A stretch of DNA of 64,000 nucleotides, from positions 124,001 through 188,000 of the forward strand of contig NZ_JASJEX010000003.1 in the NCBI RefSeq assembly GCF_030067705.1, given 5' to 3'. Numbering within the stretch: position 1 is the stretch's first letter; the number at the start of each line of letters is the position of its first letter. Origin of the DNA: Kribbibacterium absianum (GTDB lineage: Bacteria > Actinomycetota > Coriobacteriia > Coriobacteriales > Atopobiaceae). Positions 33,715-42,375 of this stretch are shown piece by piece. Below the pieces are notes generated by a model. The model did not search any database, was not told where the DNA came from, and saw nothing but the letters and a program-made list of their open reading frames with translations. The translations under genes and the position numbers were made by a program.

Positions 33715-35064
33715 CTAGGCGACCTCCTCGTCGTTGTCGGGCTTCTCGGCGCGCTCCGCCTCGAGCATCTCGAGAAACGCCTCGAGCCGCGTGGCGGCCT
33801 GGCCGTCCGGGAAGTTCGCGCGGTTGCAGCCGTCCCCGTCGAGCACGAGCACCGGCCGGCCCTCCGCTTCGAGCGTCTGCCGGATGATCTGCGACGCGCC
33901 CATCGTCTCCTTGCAGCCCCAGTGGCAGAAGACCACGCACCCGTCGGCGTCGCAGCGCTCGGCCACGCGGCGCAGCTGCTCGGCGCGGCGCTCGGCGCCG
34001 CCGTTGTAGGCGTTCTTGATCAGGCGCTCGGCCATGGCCAGGTAGGGCTCGTCGGGTTCGTGGGCCCACGGCTCGAAGGAGACCTGGTCGAAGCACATGT
34101 CGCTCGCGACGATCTGCTGCGAGGTGTTGGAGTCGAGGACCCGCTGGAGCGGCGACGAGAAGAACGGCGCCGTCGCGGACCACAGGAGGTTGAGACCGTC
34201 ATAGCCGTCGGCCTCGCGGTAGTCGCGGAGCATGAGCTTGGACAGGTGCTCCACGTCCTCGGTGCCGAGCAGCGCGTGGAAGGCGAGGGCGTGCTGCATC
34301 TCGAGGCCCATGCCGTTCTTGATGAACCGGGTCGGGCGCAGCGGCAGCGTGCGCACGAGGTTCTTGAGGGTGCGCTGGGAGCGGGCCACGTGCTCGACGA
34401 GCAGGTCCGGGTCCAGCGCGCGCCCGTAGGCCTCCTGCAGCTGTGTGCCGAGCGCCTCCAGCTGGCCGGCCACGTAGGAGCAGCTCTCCTCCGAGTACTC
34501 GGGCGGCACGTCGACATAAACGTGAGGGCAGCCGAACCTCCGGGCCAACAGCTTGAACGAGATGTTGTTGGCGTCGCAGGCCACCGAGCAGTTCGCGATG
34601 AAGCGCACCGGCTCGATGACGCCCGCGAACGCGCCGCCGAGCAGCACCTTGTGGAAGGAGCAGTAGGTCTCGGGCACGCCGTTCTGCTCGGCCGCCTGCA
34701 CAAAGGAGGGCTCCGCGTGGGCGCCGGTGACGAAGTTCGCCAGGGCCTCGGCCATAAGCGGGTAGAGCCCCATGGCCTGGAACAGCTCGTTGGGCAGGAA
34801 GATCGAGGTGAGGACCACGTCGTCGGGGTGCTCGAGGGCGTCGGTCACGGACTCGAGGGCCAGGCGCGATGCGAGCCGGGCGCTCGGCAGGGTCTTGCGG
34901 TCCGGCAGCACGACGGTCTGGGCACGCTTCACCTGGAACGCCTTGAGCAGCCAGAACGCGGTGATGTCCGGGCGCTCCTCCATCACGTTGTCGATCGCCT
35001 CGGCCCAGGTGTCGAGGATCTTGATGCCGAGCTTCTCGTCGTCGCACTTGACGGTGCGGGCCAC
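33715..35064 (-). CDS. 2-hydroxyacyl-CoA dehydratase-type subunit
   Basis: A 449-residue protein of the HgdA/HgdB superfamily. Cys occur in ANCSVACDANN, MCFDQVSF, FCHWGCKETMG and DGDGCNRANFPDG; FCHWGCKE resembles a cluster/active-site block. The GTG at 35064 follows AAAGGAGGG. It is coupled to the fused partner downstream, and the two probably form one enzyme. No acyl-CoA transferase or CoA ligase is nearby, which weakens the case for a classic fermentation pathway. Confidence 0.82.
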   Translation of the reverse strand: MARTVKCDDEKLGIKILDTWAEAIDNVMEERPDITAFWLLKAFQVKRAQTVVLPDRKTLPSARLASRLALESVTDALEHPDDVVLTSIFLPNELFQAMGLYPLMAEALANFVTGAHAEPSFVQAAEQNGVPETYCSFHKVLLGGAFAGVIEPVRFIANCSVACDANNISFKLLARRFGCPHVYVDVPPEYSEESCSYVAGQLEALGTQLQEAYGRALDPDLLVEHVARSQRTLKNLVRTLPLRPTRFIKNGMGLEMQHALAFHALLGTEDVEHLSKLMLRDYREADGYDGLNLLWSATAPFFSSPLQRVLDSNTSQQIVASDMCFDQVSFEPWAHEPDEPYLAMAERLIKNAYNGGAERRAEQLRRVAERCDADGCVVFCHWGCKETMGASQIIRQTLEAEGRPVLVLDGDGCNRANFPDGQAATRLEAFLEMLEAERAEKPDNDEEVA

Positions 35065-35087
35065 GAGCCCTCCTTTCGCGGCGGTTC

Positions 35088-38006
35088 CTACAGCAGCTCC
35101 TGCACCGTGAGCCCGGCGTTGGACGCGGCCACGATGTCGGCGCCTCCCACCACGCACACGGCGCCGGCGGCCGGCACGTCCGCGAGGGACGGCGCGAGCG
35201 CGCGCACGGAGTCCACCGTGGCGGCGAGCACCTGCGCGCGGATCGTCTGGCGCCAGCCGGCGGGACGGCCGGCCAGGCGCAGCGTGTCCTGGCGCCGCAT
35301 CAGCGCGCGGGGCTTCACGGGCGCGTCGAGGGCGGCCACCGTCGAGACGATGTAGCCCTCGAGGTCCTCGTCCGTGGGCGTCCAGGCCTCCAGCCACTGG
35401 CCGGCCCTGGCATAGCGCTCGAGCGTCGGGTCCACCGCGGGGTCACGGTAGGAGTAGTACGTGAGCAGCGGCGCGGACGAGCAGGAGAACCCGGCCCCGT
35501 ACGCTCCGCCGAGCACGCGCACCTCATTCCAGAGGTACCCATAACCGAGGGCCTTCGCGGCGACGAGCCACGATCCGTCGTAGACCGTCGGGTGGGTCAG
35601 GAGCTGGCCTGCGGCGCCCTCGGCCACATAGCACACCTGCGACGGCACGGTGAAGGCCTCCTTGACCGGCCGGGGCGTCGGCACCTCCAGCTGGTCCTTG
35701 GTGGCATGGCCGTCCCGCTCGAGGCCGAGGTCGCCGGCCACCTGCCAGTACCGCTCGACGTCGCCCGGCGCGCCCGCGAAGCTCATCTCCACGTCGTCAC
35801 CCTTGAAGATGCGCCCGCACAGGTTGCGGAGCAGCTCGCAGGTGCCGGTGGCGCGACGGTCCCAGCGGTCGAGCAGCTTCACAAGGAAGCGGTAGTAGTC
35901 GATGCCCGACGTCTGCTGCGAGAGCAGCGCGGTCTTCGAGAAGCCCGCGCAGCAGCGGCTCATCGCAAGCGTGTGGCCGGCGTTGACGAAGCTCTGCTCG
36001 AGCGCCACGCGCTGTTGGGTGAGGATGGCCTTGATGCGGTCCGTGTCGCCGAAGAGCGTCTCGCGGCAGACCTCGGCCGGCAGCGTCGCGAGCATGTCGA
36101 CCTTCTCGGACAGCGACGCCGCCGCCACCACGAGCTTGGGCTTCACGGTGTTGAGCGGGTCGTCGGCGTCGTTATAGGTCTCGATGAAGGTGGAGAAGGA
36201 GCCAAGGTTGGCCTCGATCAGGGTGTCCAGCTCGGCGGCCGTGTGCCGGTGGGTGTCCAGCTTGCCGAGGAGGGTCACGAGCACCGAGACGTACGGCAGC
36301 TCCGCCCAGCCCACGCGCCGGAGGTCGAAGTACAGGTAGCAGTAGTCGATCCGGTGTGTGTCGATGTCATAGACGGTGCATGGGTACGGGGCGTCCACGG
36401 TGCGGCTCGTCGGCTCAGAGGGGCCGTCGTCGATGTCCGCGACCGTGAGGTGGGGCAGCCTCGCCACGTCCTCGGGCCTGTCCGGCGCGGCCTGCTCGGC
36501 CTTGAGGGCGGCCTGCTCGGCCATGATGGCCGTGAGCTGCTCGTCGGTGAGGGCCTCCTTGACCTTCGCGAGGTCGGCGGCCTCTTGCGCGGTCCCGGTG
36601 CCCTCGACCGGCTCCAGCGTCACGAGGGCGTGGTGGTCGTTGTGCACGACCATCCTGTCGAGGAGCTTCTCGAAGACGCCAAGGCCCATGGAGTCGGACA
36701 GGTCGCGGAAGTCGTCCTCGTACTTGAGGTAGAGCGTGGGCGCGTCGTCCGAGTAGAGCCAGCCGTTCATCGCCATCATCGCGTAGGCCACGCCGTCCGG
36801 GTAGCCCATGTCGTTCTCGCGCAGGTTGAACTCCGCCTGGGCGAGCGAGGCCTCGAGGCGGTCGACCGGCAGCCCGTCGGCCACGAGCTCCGCGCACGTG
36901 GCCTCGATGACCTGCTGGAACCGTTCGCCGACGCCGGGCTGGGCGCCCCGCACCTCGAAGAGCACGAAGGGCTGCGCCAGCCCATCCATGAGGTAGGCCG
37001 AGACGTCGTCGCCGAGGCCCGCGTCGAGCAGGGCGCGTTTGAGCGGGGCCTCGTTGGAGCCCATGAGCGCGTCGAGCAGGATGTCCGCGGCGAGCACCTG
37101 CTCGCGGTCGGCCCAGGTGCCGAAGACGTAGCCGATGCCGACGCACGCGTTCTCGGGCGCGGTGGCGAGCTGCACGGTGGCGGGCTCGGGGCGCACCGGC
37201 GCCTGCAGGTCGAGGACGTTCGGGGCGCCGGCGTTGCGGTCGGTCTCGTTCGAGAACCGCTCGTTGAGGAACGCCGTCTCGCGACGGATGTCGAGGTCGC
37301 CGTAGAGCACGGACTTGGAGTTGGCCAGGTTGTAGTGGCGCGCGTGGGTGTCGCAGTAGCCCTCGTAGGTGAGGGTGGGGATCGCGCTCGGGTTGCCGCC
37401 GGACTCAAAGGCGTAGGCGGTGTCCGGGAAGAGCCGGCGCTTCACGTGCATGAAGAGCACGTCCTCGGGGTCCGAGAGGGCGCCCTTCATCTCGTTGAGG
37501 ACGACGCCGTTCGTGGTGAGCGGGGCCTCGGCGGACTCGAGCTCGTAGTGCCAGCCCTCCTGCTCGAAGATGCGCTCGCGGTGGTAGAGGGCCGGGTGCA
37601 GCACGGCGTCCAGATAGACGTCCATCAGGTTCTCGAGGTCCTGGACGTTGGTCGAGGCCACGGGGTACATGGTCTTGTCCGGGAACGTGAGGGCGTTGAG
37701 GAACGTCTGCATGCTGGTCTTGAGCAGGTTGACGAAGGGCTCCTTGACCGGGTACTTGTCCGAGCCGTCGAGCACCGAGTGCTCGAGGATGTGGAAGACG
37801 CCCGTGTCGTCCGCCGGCGGGGTCTTGAAGCTGATCGCGTAGGCGCGGTTGTCGTCGGCGTTGGCGAGCCACAGCAGCTGCGCCCCGGTCGCGGGGTGGT
37901 CGAGCACGTAGGCCCATCCCTCCACCTCGGGGAGGGGTTCGGCCGAGACCACCGTGAAGCCGTTGAGCTGGTCGCCAGGGGTGAGGAGGTTCGAGAAATC
38001 CGCCAT
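35088..38006 (-). CDS. M16C-family zinc metallopeptidase
   Basis: A 972-residue, four-module peptidase of the PreP/insulinase C group. The inverted zinc motif is HILEH (His72, Glu75, His76), followed by SVLDGSDKYPVKEPF and LNALTFPDKTMYPVAS, which are characteristic of M16C. There is no signal peptide. Relatives degrade short unstructured peptides in the cytosol. The ATG at 38006 has AAGGG upstream. Downstream on the same strand, 23 bases away, is the dehydratase subunit gene. Confidence 0.92.
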   Translation of the reverse strand: MADFSNLLTPGDQLNGFTVVSAEPLPEVEGWAYVLDHPATGAQLLWLANADDNRAYAISFKTPPADDTGVFHILEHSVLDGSDKYPVKEPFVNLLKTSMQTFLNALTFPDKTMYPVASTNVQDLENLMDVYLDAVLHPALYHRERIFEQEGWHYELESAEAPLTTNGVVLNEMKGALSDPEDVLFMHVKRRLFPDTAYAFESGGNPSAIPTLTYEGYCDTHARHYNLANSKSVLYGDLDIRRETAFLNERFSNETDRNAGAPNVLDLQAPVRPEPATVQLATAPENACVGIGYVFGTWADREQVLAADILLDALMGSNEAPLKRALLDAGLGDDVSAYLMDGLAQPFVLFEVRGAQPGVGERFQQVIEATCAELVADGLPVDRLEASLAQAEFNLRENDMGYPDGVAYAMMAMNGWLYSDDAPTLYLKYEDDFRDLSDSMGLGVFEKLLDRMVVHNDHHALVTLEPVEGTGTAQEAADLAKVKEALTDEQLTAIMAEQAALKAEQAAPDRPEDVARLPHLTVADIDDGPSEPTSRTVDAPYPCTVYDIDTHRIDYCYLYFDLRRVGWAELPYVSVLVTLLGKLDTHRHTAAELDTLIEANLGSFSTFIETYNDADDPLNTVKPKLVVAAASLSEKVDMLATLPAEVCRETLFGDTDRIKAILTQQRVALEQSFVNAGHTLAMSRCCAGFSKTALLSQQTSGIDYYRFLVKLLDRWDRRATGTCELLRNLCGRIFKGDDVEMSFAGAPGDVERYWQVAGDLGLERDGHATKDQLEVPTPRPVKEAFTVPSQVCYVAEGAAGQLLTHPTVYDGSWLVAAKALGYGYLWNEVRVLGGAYGAGFSCSSAPLLTYYSYRDPAVDPTLERYARAGQWLEAWTPTDEDLEGYIVSTVAALDAPVKPRALMRRQDTLRLAGRPAGWRQTIRAQVLAATVDSVRALAPSLADVPAAGAVCVVGGADIVAASNAGLTVQELL

Positions 38007-38094
38007 GGATGAGCCCTTCTCGCGGTTCGTTTGTCGCTAAAGCATGGTAGCGAACTAGGAGAGAAGCAGCTTTTAAGGGGTGCCGTGGGACACA

Positions 38095-38139
38095 TGAGAC
38101 AGTGCAAAGAGACGAGATCGTCTCACCCGACATCGTCTC
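38095..38139. repeat. TGAGAC-N19-GTCTCA unit plus half-unit
   Basis: A 31-bp unit at 38095-38125 has the same interior (GCAAAGAGACGAGATC) as the units before sfsA. An isolated arm ATCGTCTCA follows at 38131-38139. It lies between the DMT transporter gene and the M16C gene. Confidence 0.8.
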
Positions 38140-38150
38140 ACCGGCGCTGA

Positions 38151-39110
38151 TCAGCCCGTTATCACGACCATGATCAGAATCGCGACGAAGCCGACGACCT
38201 CGGCCGGCGAGAACGCGACGCCGAGCCACACCACCGACGCCACGCAGGCCGTGACCGGCTCGATTGTGCCGAGCAGGTTCGCCCGGTAGGCGCCGAGGAT
38301 GCGCAGGCCGGCGTAGAACAGCCCGAACGCCGCCGCGGACCCGCAGATGATCGTGAACGCGAAGAGCCCCCAGCCGCTGGCGTCAAAGGCCGGCCACTGG
38401 GTCCAGGGCTGCAGCACGAGGCCCATCGCGATGCCGATCATGAGCATCTCGACGCCCATCACCGGCACGGAGCCCTTCTCGGCCAGCACGCGACGGTTGC
38501 CCACCCCGGCGACGGCCGCGCCCGTCGCGCAGACCAGCCCCCAGGCCAGCCCCTCGGGGCTCATGTGCAGGCTCGACAGGTCGCCGTGCGTGGCGATGAG
38601 CACGACGCCCACCAGCGCCAGCACGAGGCCGATCCACTCCTTGCCCCGAGGCAGGCGCCTCGCGCGCAGGCACACCCAGAACAGGATGATCGGGATGTTG
38701 AGCGACTGGAGGATCGTGGCGGTGCCGGAGTCCGTCGCGTGGATGCAGGAGAGGTACGCGATGGAGTTGAGCATGAGGCCGCAGAACGTGGTGACGAGCA
38801 TCTGGGCCACGATGCGCCTGCCGCGGAAGACGTTGCGCACGCTGCCCCGTTGCTGGAACTCGGCGAGCAGGCAGAGCAGGATGCCCGCGAAGAACATGCG
38901 CACGCAGACGAGCCATAGGGGCTGGATGCCGAACGTGTCCATGAGCACGCCCGAGCAGGTGCCGGAGAGGCCCCAGAACGCGCCACCGATGAGCGTGTAC
39001 GCCACGCCGCGCCGCACGAGCGACCTCTCTTGCGCCGGCGAGGCGCCCGGCTCCCGCAGGGGCTCGCCGGGGTCTGCGATGGGTTGCTCGGTCGTTTGCT
39101 CTTGGGACAC
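38151..39110 (-). CDS. EamA/DMT-family permease
   Basis: A 319-residue protein with ten hydrophobic segments in two EamA repeats (GGAFWGLSGTCSGVLMD near the start; GLFYAGLRILGAYRANLLGTIEPV in the second half). The GTG at 39110 follows GGAGGA. DMT exporters move amino acids, nucleotides or other metabolites; the cargo is unknown. A second EamA gene lies at 42376. Confidence 0.88.
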   Translation of the reverse strand: MSQEQTTEQPIADPGEPLREPGASPAQERSLVRRGVAYTLIGGAFWGLSGTCSGVLMDTFGIQPLWLVCVRMFFAGILLCLLAEFQQRGSVRNVFRGRRIVAQMLVTTFCGLMLNSIAYLSCIHATDSGTATILQSLNIPIILFWVCLRARRLPRGKEWIGLVLALVGVVLIATHGDLSSLHMSPEGLAWGLVCATGAAVAGVGNRRVLAEKGSVPVMGVEMLMIGIAMGLVLQPWTQWPAFDASGWGLFAFTIICGSAAAFGLFYAGLRILGAYRANLLGTIEPVTACVASVVWLGVAFSPAEVVGFVAILIMVVITG

Positions 39111-39122
39111 GGTTCCTCCAAC

Positions 39123-39159
39123 AAAAACGGGACGCCCCGCATCCTAGCGGGGCGTCCCG
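39123..39159 (-). terminator. Rho-independent terminator of the cell-wall protein gene
   Basis: CGGGACGCCCCGC (39128-39140) pairs with GCGGGGCGTCCCG (39147-39159). On the minus strand the stem is followed by a T-run (AAAAA at 39123-39127 on the plus strand). It ends the gene at 39190-40302. Confidence 0.9.
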
Positions 39160-39189
39160 GGATTCACAAAACCTCGGGTTCGGACGGCC

Positions 39190-40302
39190 CTAGATGAGCT
39201 CCATCTGGGACAGGCAGGTGCTGTACCAGTGGTCGGCGTTGGGCGGGCAGTACTTCTTGGCCGCCTCGTAGGTCAGCGTCGAGCCGTACCCGCGGGCGAG
39301 GCCGGCCACGTGGGCGCGGATCGCCTCGTCCCAGCTGCCCCAGCTCGCGGAGCCCCAGCCCCAGGCGTTGTACGGCTTGAAGCACACGGCGCCCTTGGAG
39401 CTCTCCACATAGGCGATGGCCGGCGACCAGCGCGGGTCGACCCCGTAGTCCCAGGCGGCCTCGGCGAAGGTCCGGCCGGTGCCCGCCATCGGCGAGCCTG
39501 CCAGGTACGCGTCGATGCGGGGCGCCCACTGGTTCACGAAGGCCGTCTTGTCTGTCGACCAGTTCACCGAGGAGGGCGTGGAGGCCGACGGGACCGTGGT
39601 GCTGGACGCCGGCTGGTTCACCGGTGCCTGCGGGCTGGCGTCCGCGGCGGTCGTCTCTGTGGCCGTGGCGGCTGCGGTCTTCTCGGCGGCCGCCTTCTCA
39701 GCTGCGGCCTTCTCGGCGGCGACGGCGGCAGCGGCGGCCGCAGCCTCGGCCCTGGCCTGCTCCTCGGCCTTCTTCTGGGCCTCCTCGCGGGCCGCCTGTG
39801 CCTCGGCCAGCGCGGTCTCGGCGGCGTCCTTCTGGCGCTCCGCCTCGGCCTGCTTCTGCTCCAGCTCCTGCTGGTTGCGGGTGAGCTCGTCCTCCAGCTC
39901 CACGAGCCGTGTCGTGGCGTCGGCGTTCTGGCCCTGCACCGCGTTGAGGTAGCGGATGGTGCTGAGGAACTCGTTGAAGTCCGTGGACGAGAGGATCAGC
40001 TCCACGATCCCCGGCGTGTTCTGCTGCATCTTGTAGTCGGCGCTGATCGCGGCCGCCGCCTTCTCGCGCTGGCCGGGCAGCTCGGCCTGCACCTTGTCGA
40101 TCGCGTCCTGGTTCTCCTGGATCTGCCCGTTGAGGGCGTCCAGCGCGGAGCAGGCCTCGTCGTAGGTCGCGCCCGACTGCTCCACCTTCGCCTGGAGCTC
40201 GTCCAGGCTCTCCTCGGTGTCGGCGAAGGCCGAGACGGGCATCGCGCCGAAGGCCAGCAGGCCGGTCAAGGCGAGGGTGAGAACAGAACGCATCGGACGC
40301 AC
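39190..40302 (-). CDS. Secreted coiled-coil cell-wall protein with a C-terminal lysozyme-like domain
   Basis: A 370-residue protein with a signal peptide ending near VSAFADT. Residues about 30-185 are coiled coil (ELQAKVEQ, ELEDELTRNQQELEQKQAEAERQ) as in CwlO/PcsB-type murein hydrolases. An Ala/Glu-rich linker and a Thr/Ser/Pro stretch follow. The C-terminal 110 residues (AAWDYGVDPRWSPAIAYVESSKG, FKPYNAWGWG) look like a glucosaminidase/lysozyme-like fold with Glu in AYVESS as a possible catalytic acid. It has a GTG start behind AAAGGAG. Its long leader holds a terminator-like hairpin. Confidence 0.82.
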   Translation of the reverse strand: MRPMRSVLTLALTGLLAFGAMPVSAFADTEESLDELQAKVEQSGATYDEACSALDALNGQIQENQDAIDKVQAELPGQREKAAAAISADYKMQQNTPGIVELILSSTDFNEFLSTIRYLNAVQGQNADATTRLVELEDELTRNQQELEQKQAEAERQKDAAETALAEAQAAREEAQKKAEEQARAEAAAAAAAVAAEKAAAEKAAAEKTAAATATETTAADASPQAPVNQPASSTTVPSASTPSSVNWSTDKTAFVNQWAPRIDAYLAGSPMAGTGRTFAEAAWDYGVDPRWSPAIAYVESSKGAVCFKPYNAWGWGSASWGSWDEAIRAHVAGLARGYGSTLTYEAAKKYCPPNADHWYSTCLSQMELI

Positions 40303-40619
40303 GGACGCTCCTTTTGACGGGGCTCTGGCCTGGCGGGGACGAGACACCCGAAAAAGGCCCGGAAGGACGGCCCGGACGCGGCCGTCGTGTACCCCGTGCG
40401 GCCGGTCTTCAAGCCATGCGACAGGGACGGTTCAGCAAATGCGCACACCAGTCTAGGTCCGGCCAGTGCCGTTCTCGGGGCGCTCCAAACACTCTCCAGA
40501 GGGCTGAACCCGGGAACCTCGGTCGCGCTCGGCCTCGTTTTTGGACTGTGAGCTGCGGTCCGGCGGCACAAAAAAGCCCGCCGGACGGCGGCCGGGGCGT
40601 GCTGGGCGTGCAGGTCGCG
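40303..40619 (-). other. Leader region of the cell-wall gene, no coding gene
   Basis: Read on the minus strand, the 317 bases contain the terminator of the upstream uspA-like gene, then about 230 nt of GC-rich leader. The leader has a CGGCCG/CGGCCG hairpin and, about 60 nt before the start codon, a GGCC-N9-GGCC hairpin followed by TTTTTC (about 40357-40380). A terminator inside a leader is typical of riboswitch or attenuation control, but no known riboswitch core could be recognised by eye. Confidence 0.45.
40570..40594 (-). terminator. Rho-independent terminator of the uspA-like gene
   Basis: On the minus strand a CCGCC/GGCGG stem (within 40576-40594) is followed by TTTTTT (40570-40575). 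It lies 26 bases after the stop at 40620. Confidence 0.8.
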
Positions 40620-41066
40620 CTACTTGACCACGAGCACGTCGCAGTCGCAGTTGCGCACGAGGAACGTGGAGATGGACCCGAGCAGCGCGTACTTGATGTT
40701 GGAAAGGCCGCGGGCGCCGCAGATCACGATGTCCGGCTTCACGACGTCCACGAGCTTCTCTTTGAGGGTCTCGCGGATGCGGCCGGCCTCGATGAGGACC
40801 GTGACCTCGGGGATGTCGTCGAGGGCGCGGGCGGCGTCCAGCTGCGGGGTCACGGCGTCGAGGAACTTCTGCTCGCGCTCCTCGAAGTAGCCCTCGGGCA
40901 TGGGGGCGCCGTCCAGCGAGGCGGTGTCGACGATGTGGCCCACCACGAGCTCGGCGCCGTTGTTGGCGGCAACGGTGATGGCCCGGTCGAGGACCTCGGG
41001 CATCTGCTCGGACCCGTCCAGGGACACGAAGACCTTCTTGTAACCAAGGTTTTGGTACGTGCTCAT
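40620..41066 (-). CDS. Universal stress protein A family protein
   Basis: A 148-residue single UspA domain: VFVSLDGSEQMPEVLDRA at the start and ICGARGLSNIKYALLGSISTFLVRNCDCDVLVVK at the end. The GxxG-(9x)-G(S/T) ATP-binding block of UspA appears as GARGLSN...LLGSIS. AAAGGAGAAGGA precedes the ATG. It is divergent from uppP. Confidence 0.92.
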   Translation of the reverse strand: MSTYQNLGYKKVFVSLDGSEQMPEVLDRAITVAANNGAELVVGHIVDTASLDGAPMPEGYFEEREQKFLDAVTPQLDAARALDDIPEVTVLIEAGRIRETLKEKLVDVVKPDIVICGARGLSNIKYALLGSISTFLVRNCDCDVLVVK

Positions 41067-41264
41067 TCCTTCTCCTTTGATTGCGCCCGGCTGTGCCGGG
41101 CGTGTCGCTGAAACGATTCTAGCGGCAAGCCGCGTGGGCGTCGGCGGGCTCGCCAGCTTGCGGGAGTTCCCGTGGATATGGGGCACCCGTGCCGTCGCGC
41201 GTTCATAGTGGCTCCGGGCGCGCACACCCCATGTGATTGCAGTTTTGTTGAAGAGGGGACTCTT

Positions 41265-42212
41265 GTGAACCTGATCGAGATGATCAAGGCCGCGGTCTAC
41301 GGCATCGTGGAGGGCGTCACCGAGTGGCTGCCCGTCTCGTCCACCGGCCACCTGCTGCTGCTGGACCAGTTCATGAAGCTCGATGTGAGCGAGGCCTTCT
41401 GGAACACGTTCCTCGTCGTGATCCAGCTGGGCGCGATCCTCGCCGTCGTGGTGCTGTACTTCCGCGAGCTCAACCCGTTCTCGCCGAGCAAGGGCGCCGA
41501 GGGCCGGCACGCCACCTGGGGCCTGTGGGGCAAGATCGTCGTGGCCTGCATCCCGGCCGCAGTGATCGGCCTGCCGCTCGACAACTGGATGGAGGAGCAC
41601 CTCTCGAGCCCCTTCGTGATCGCGGCCGCGCTCATCGTGTACGGTGTCGCGTTCATCGTGATCGAGAACGTCCGCGAGCGTAAGGCCATCGCGATCGCCG
41701 AGGAGCGCGCCCACGCGCACGCGCCGCGGCACATGCGCACGGCCGGTGACGGCGGCGAGCTGCTCGTCGGCCAGACGGTGGCGGAGCTGGCCGACGAGGA
41801 CCAGCCCATCCAGTCCATCGCCGAGCTGGACATGAAGCGCGCGGTGGGCATCGGCTGCTTCCAGGTGCTGTCGCTTGTGCCGGGCACGAGCCGCTCCGGC
41901 TCCACCATCATCGGTGGCCTGCTTTTGGGCTGCACGCGCAAGGTGGCCGCGGAGTTCACGTTCTACCTGGCGATCCCCGTGATGCTCGGCGCGAGCGGGC
42001 TTCGCCTTGTGAAGTTCTTCCTCGGCGGCAACGCGATCACGGCCACCGAGGGCTGGGTGCTCGCCATTGGCTGCGCCGTGGCGTTCGCGGTGTCGATCGT
42101 CGTGATCAAGTTCCTGCTGGACTTCATCCGCCGTCACGACTTCAAGCCCTTCGGTTGGTACCGCATCGTCCTCGGCGTCGTGGTCATCGCGTACTTCCTG
42201 CTGGTGCGCTAG
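41265..42212 (+). CDS. uppP: Undecaprenyl-diphosphatase
   Basis: A 315-residue membrane phosphatase that recycles the lipid carrier of peptidoglycan synthesis and can confer bacitracin tolerance. Both active-site blocks are present: EGVTEWLPVSSTGHL and VPGTSRSGSTI. Between them is a longer-than-usual charged loop (about residues 140-190, EERAHAHAPRHMRTAGDGGE). It has a GTG start at 41265 with GAGGGGA upstream. Confidence 0.95.
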   Translation: MNLIEMIKAAVYGIVEGVTEWLPVSSTGHLLLLDQFMKLDVSEAFWNTFLVVIQLGAILAVVVLYFRELNPFSPSKGAEGRHATWGLWGKIVVACIPAAVIGLPLDNWMEEHLSSPFVIAAALIVYGVAFIVIENVRERKAIAIAEERAHAHAPRHMRTAGDGGELLVGQTVAELADEDQPIQSIAELDMKRAVGIGCFQVLSLVPGTSRSGSTIIGGLLLGCTRKVAAEFTFYLAIPVMLGASGLRLVKFFLGGNAITATEGWVLAIGCAVAFAVSIVVIKFLLDFIRRHDFKPFGWYRIVLGVVVIAYFLLVR

Positions 42213-42334
42213 ACCCTCGCGGTGCGTCCGGCCTCGTGTCCTTGGGGCACGGGGCCGTTTTCTTTATGCGGCACTTGCGGGCCGGGGACGTTTCTCGCGA
42301 GACCGGCGACGCCCCTGCAACCGGCGGCGCTCCC

Positions 42335-42340
42335 TACAAT
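42335..42340 (+). promoter_or_regulatory. Possible -10 box
   Basis: TACAAT lies 36 bases upstream of the GTG of the second EamA gene. The -35 region is GC-rich and does not match well. Confidence 0.3.
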
Positions 42341-42375
42341 GGTGCGGTTGCCGCGCCGTCCCCAAGGAGCCGTTC

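Noticed and set aside
31090-35355. A 1,421-codon open frame on the plus strand, antisense to four genes
   Set aside because: The minus-strand frames encode clear protein families. The long antisense frame is a by-product of high GC and third-position bias; it has no recognisable domain and no ribosome-binding site.
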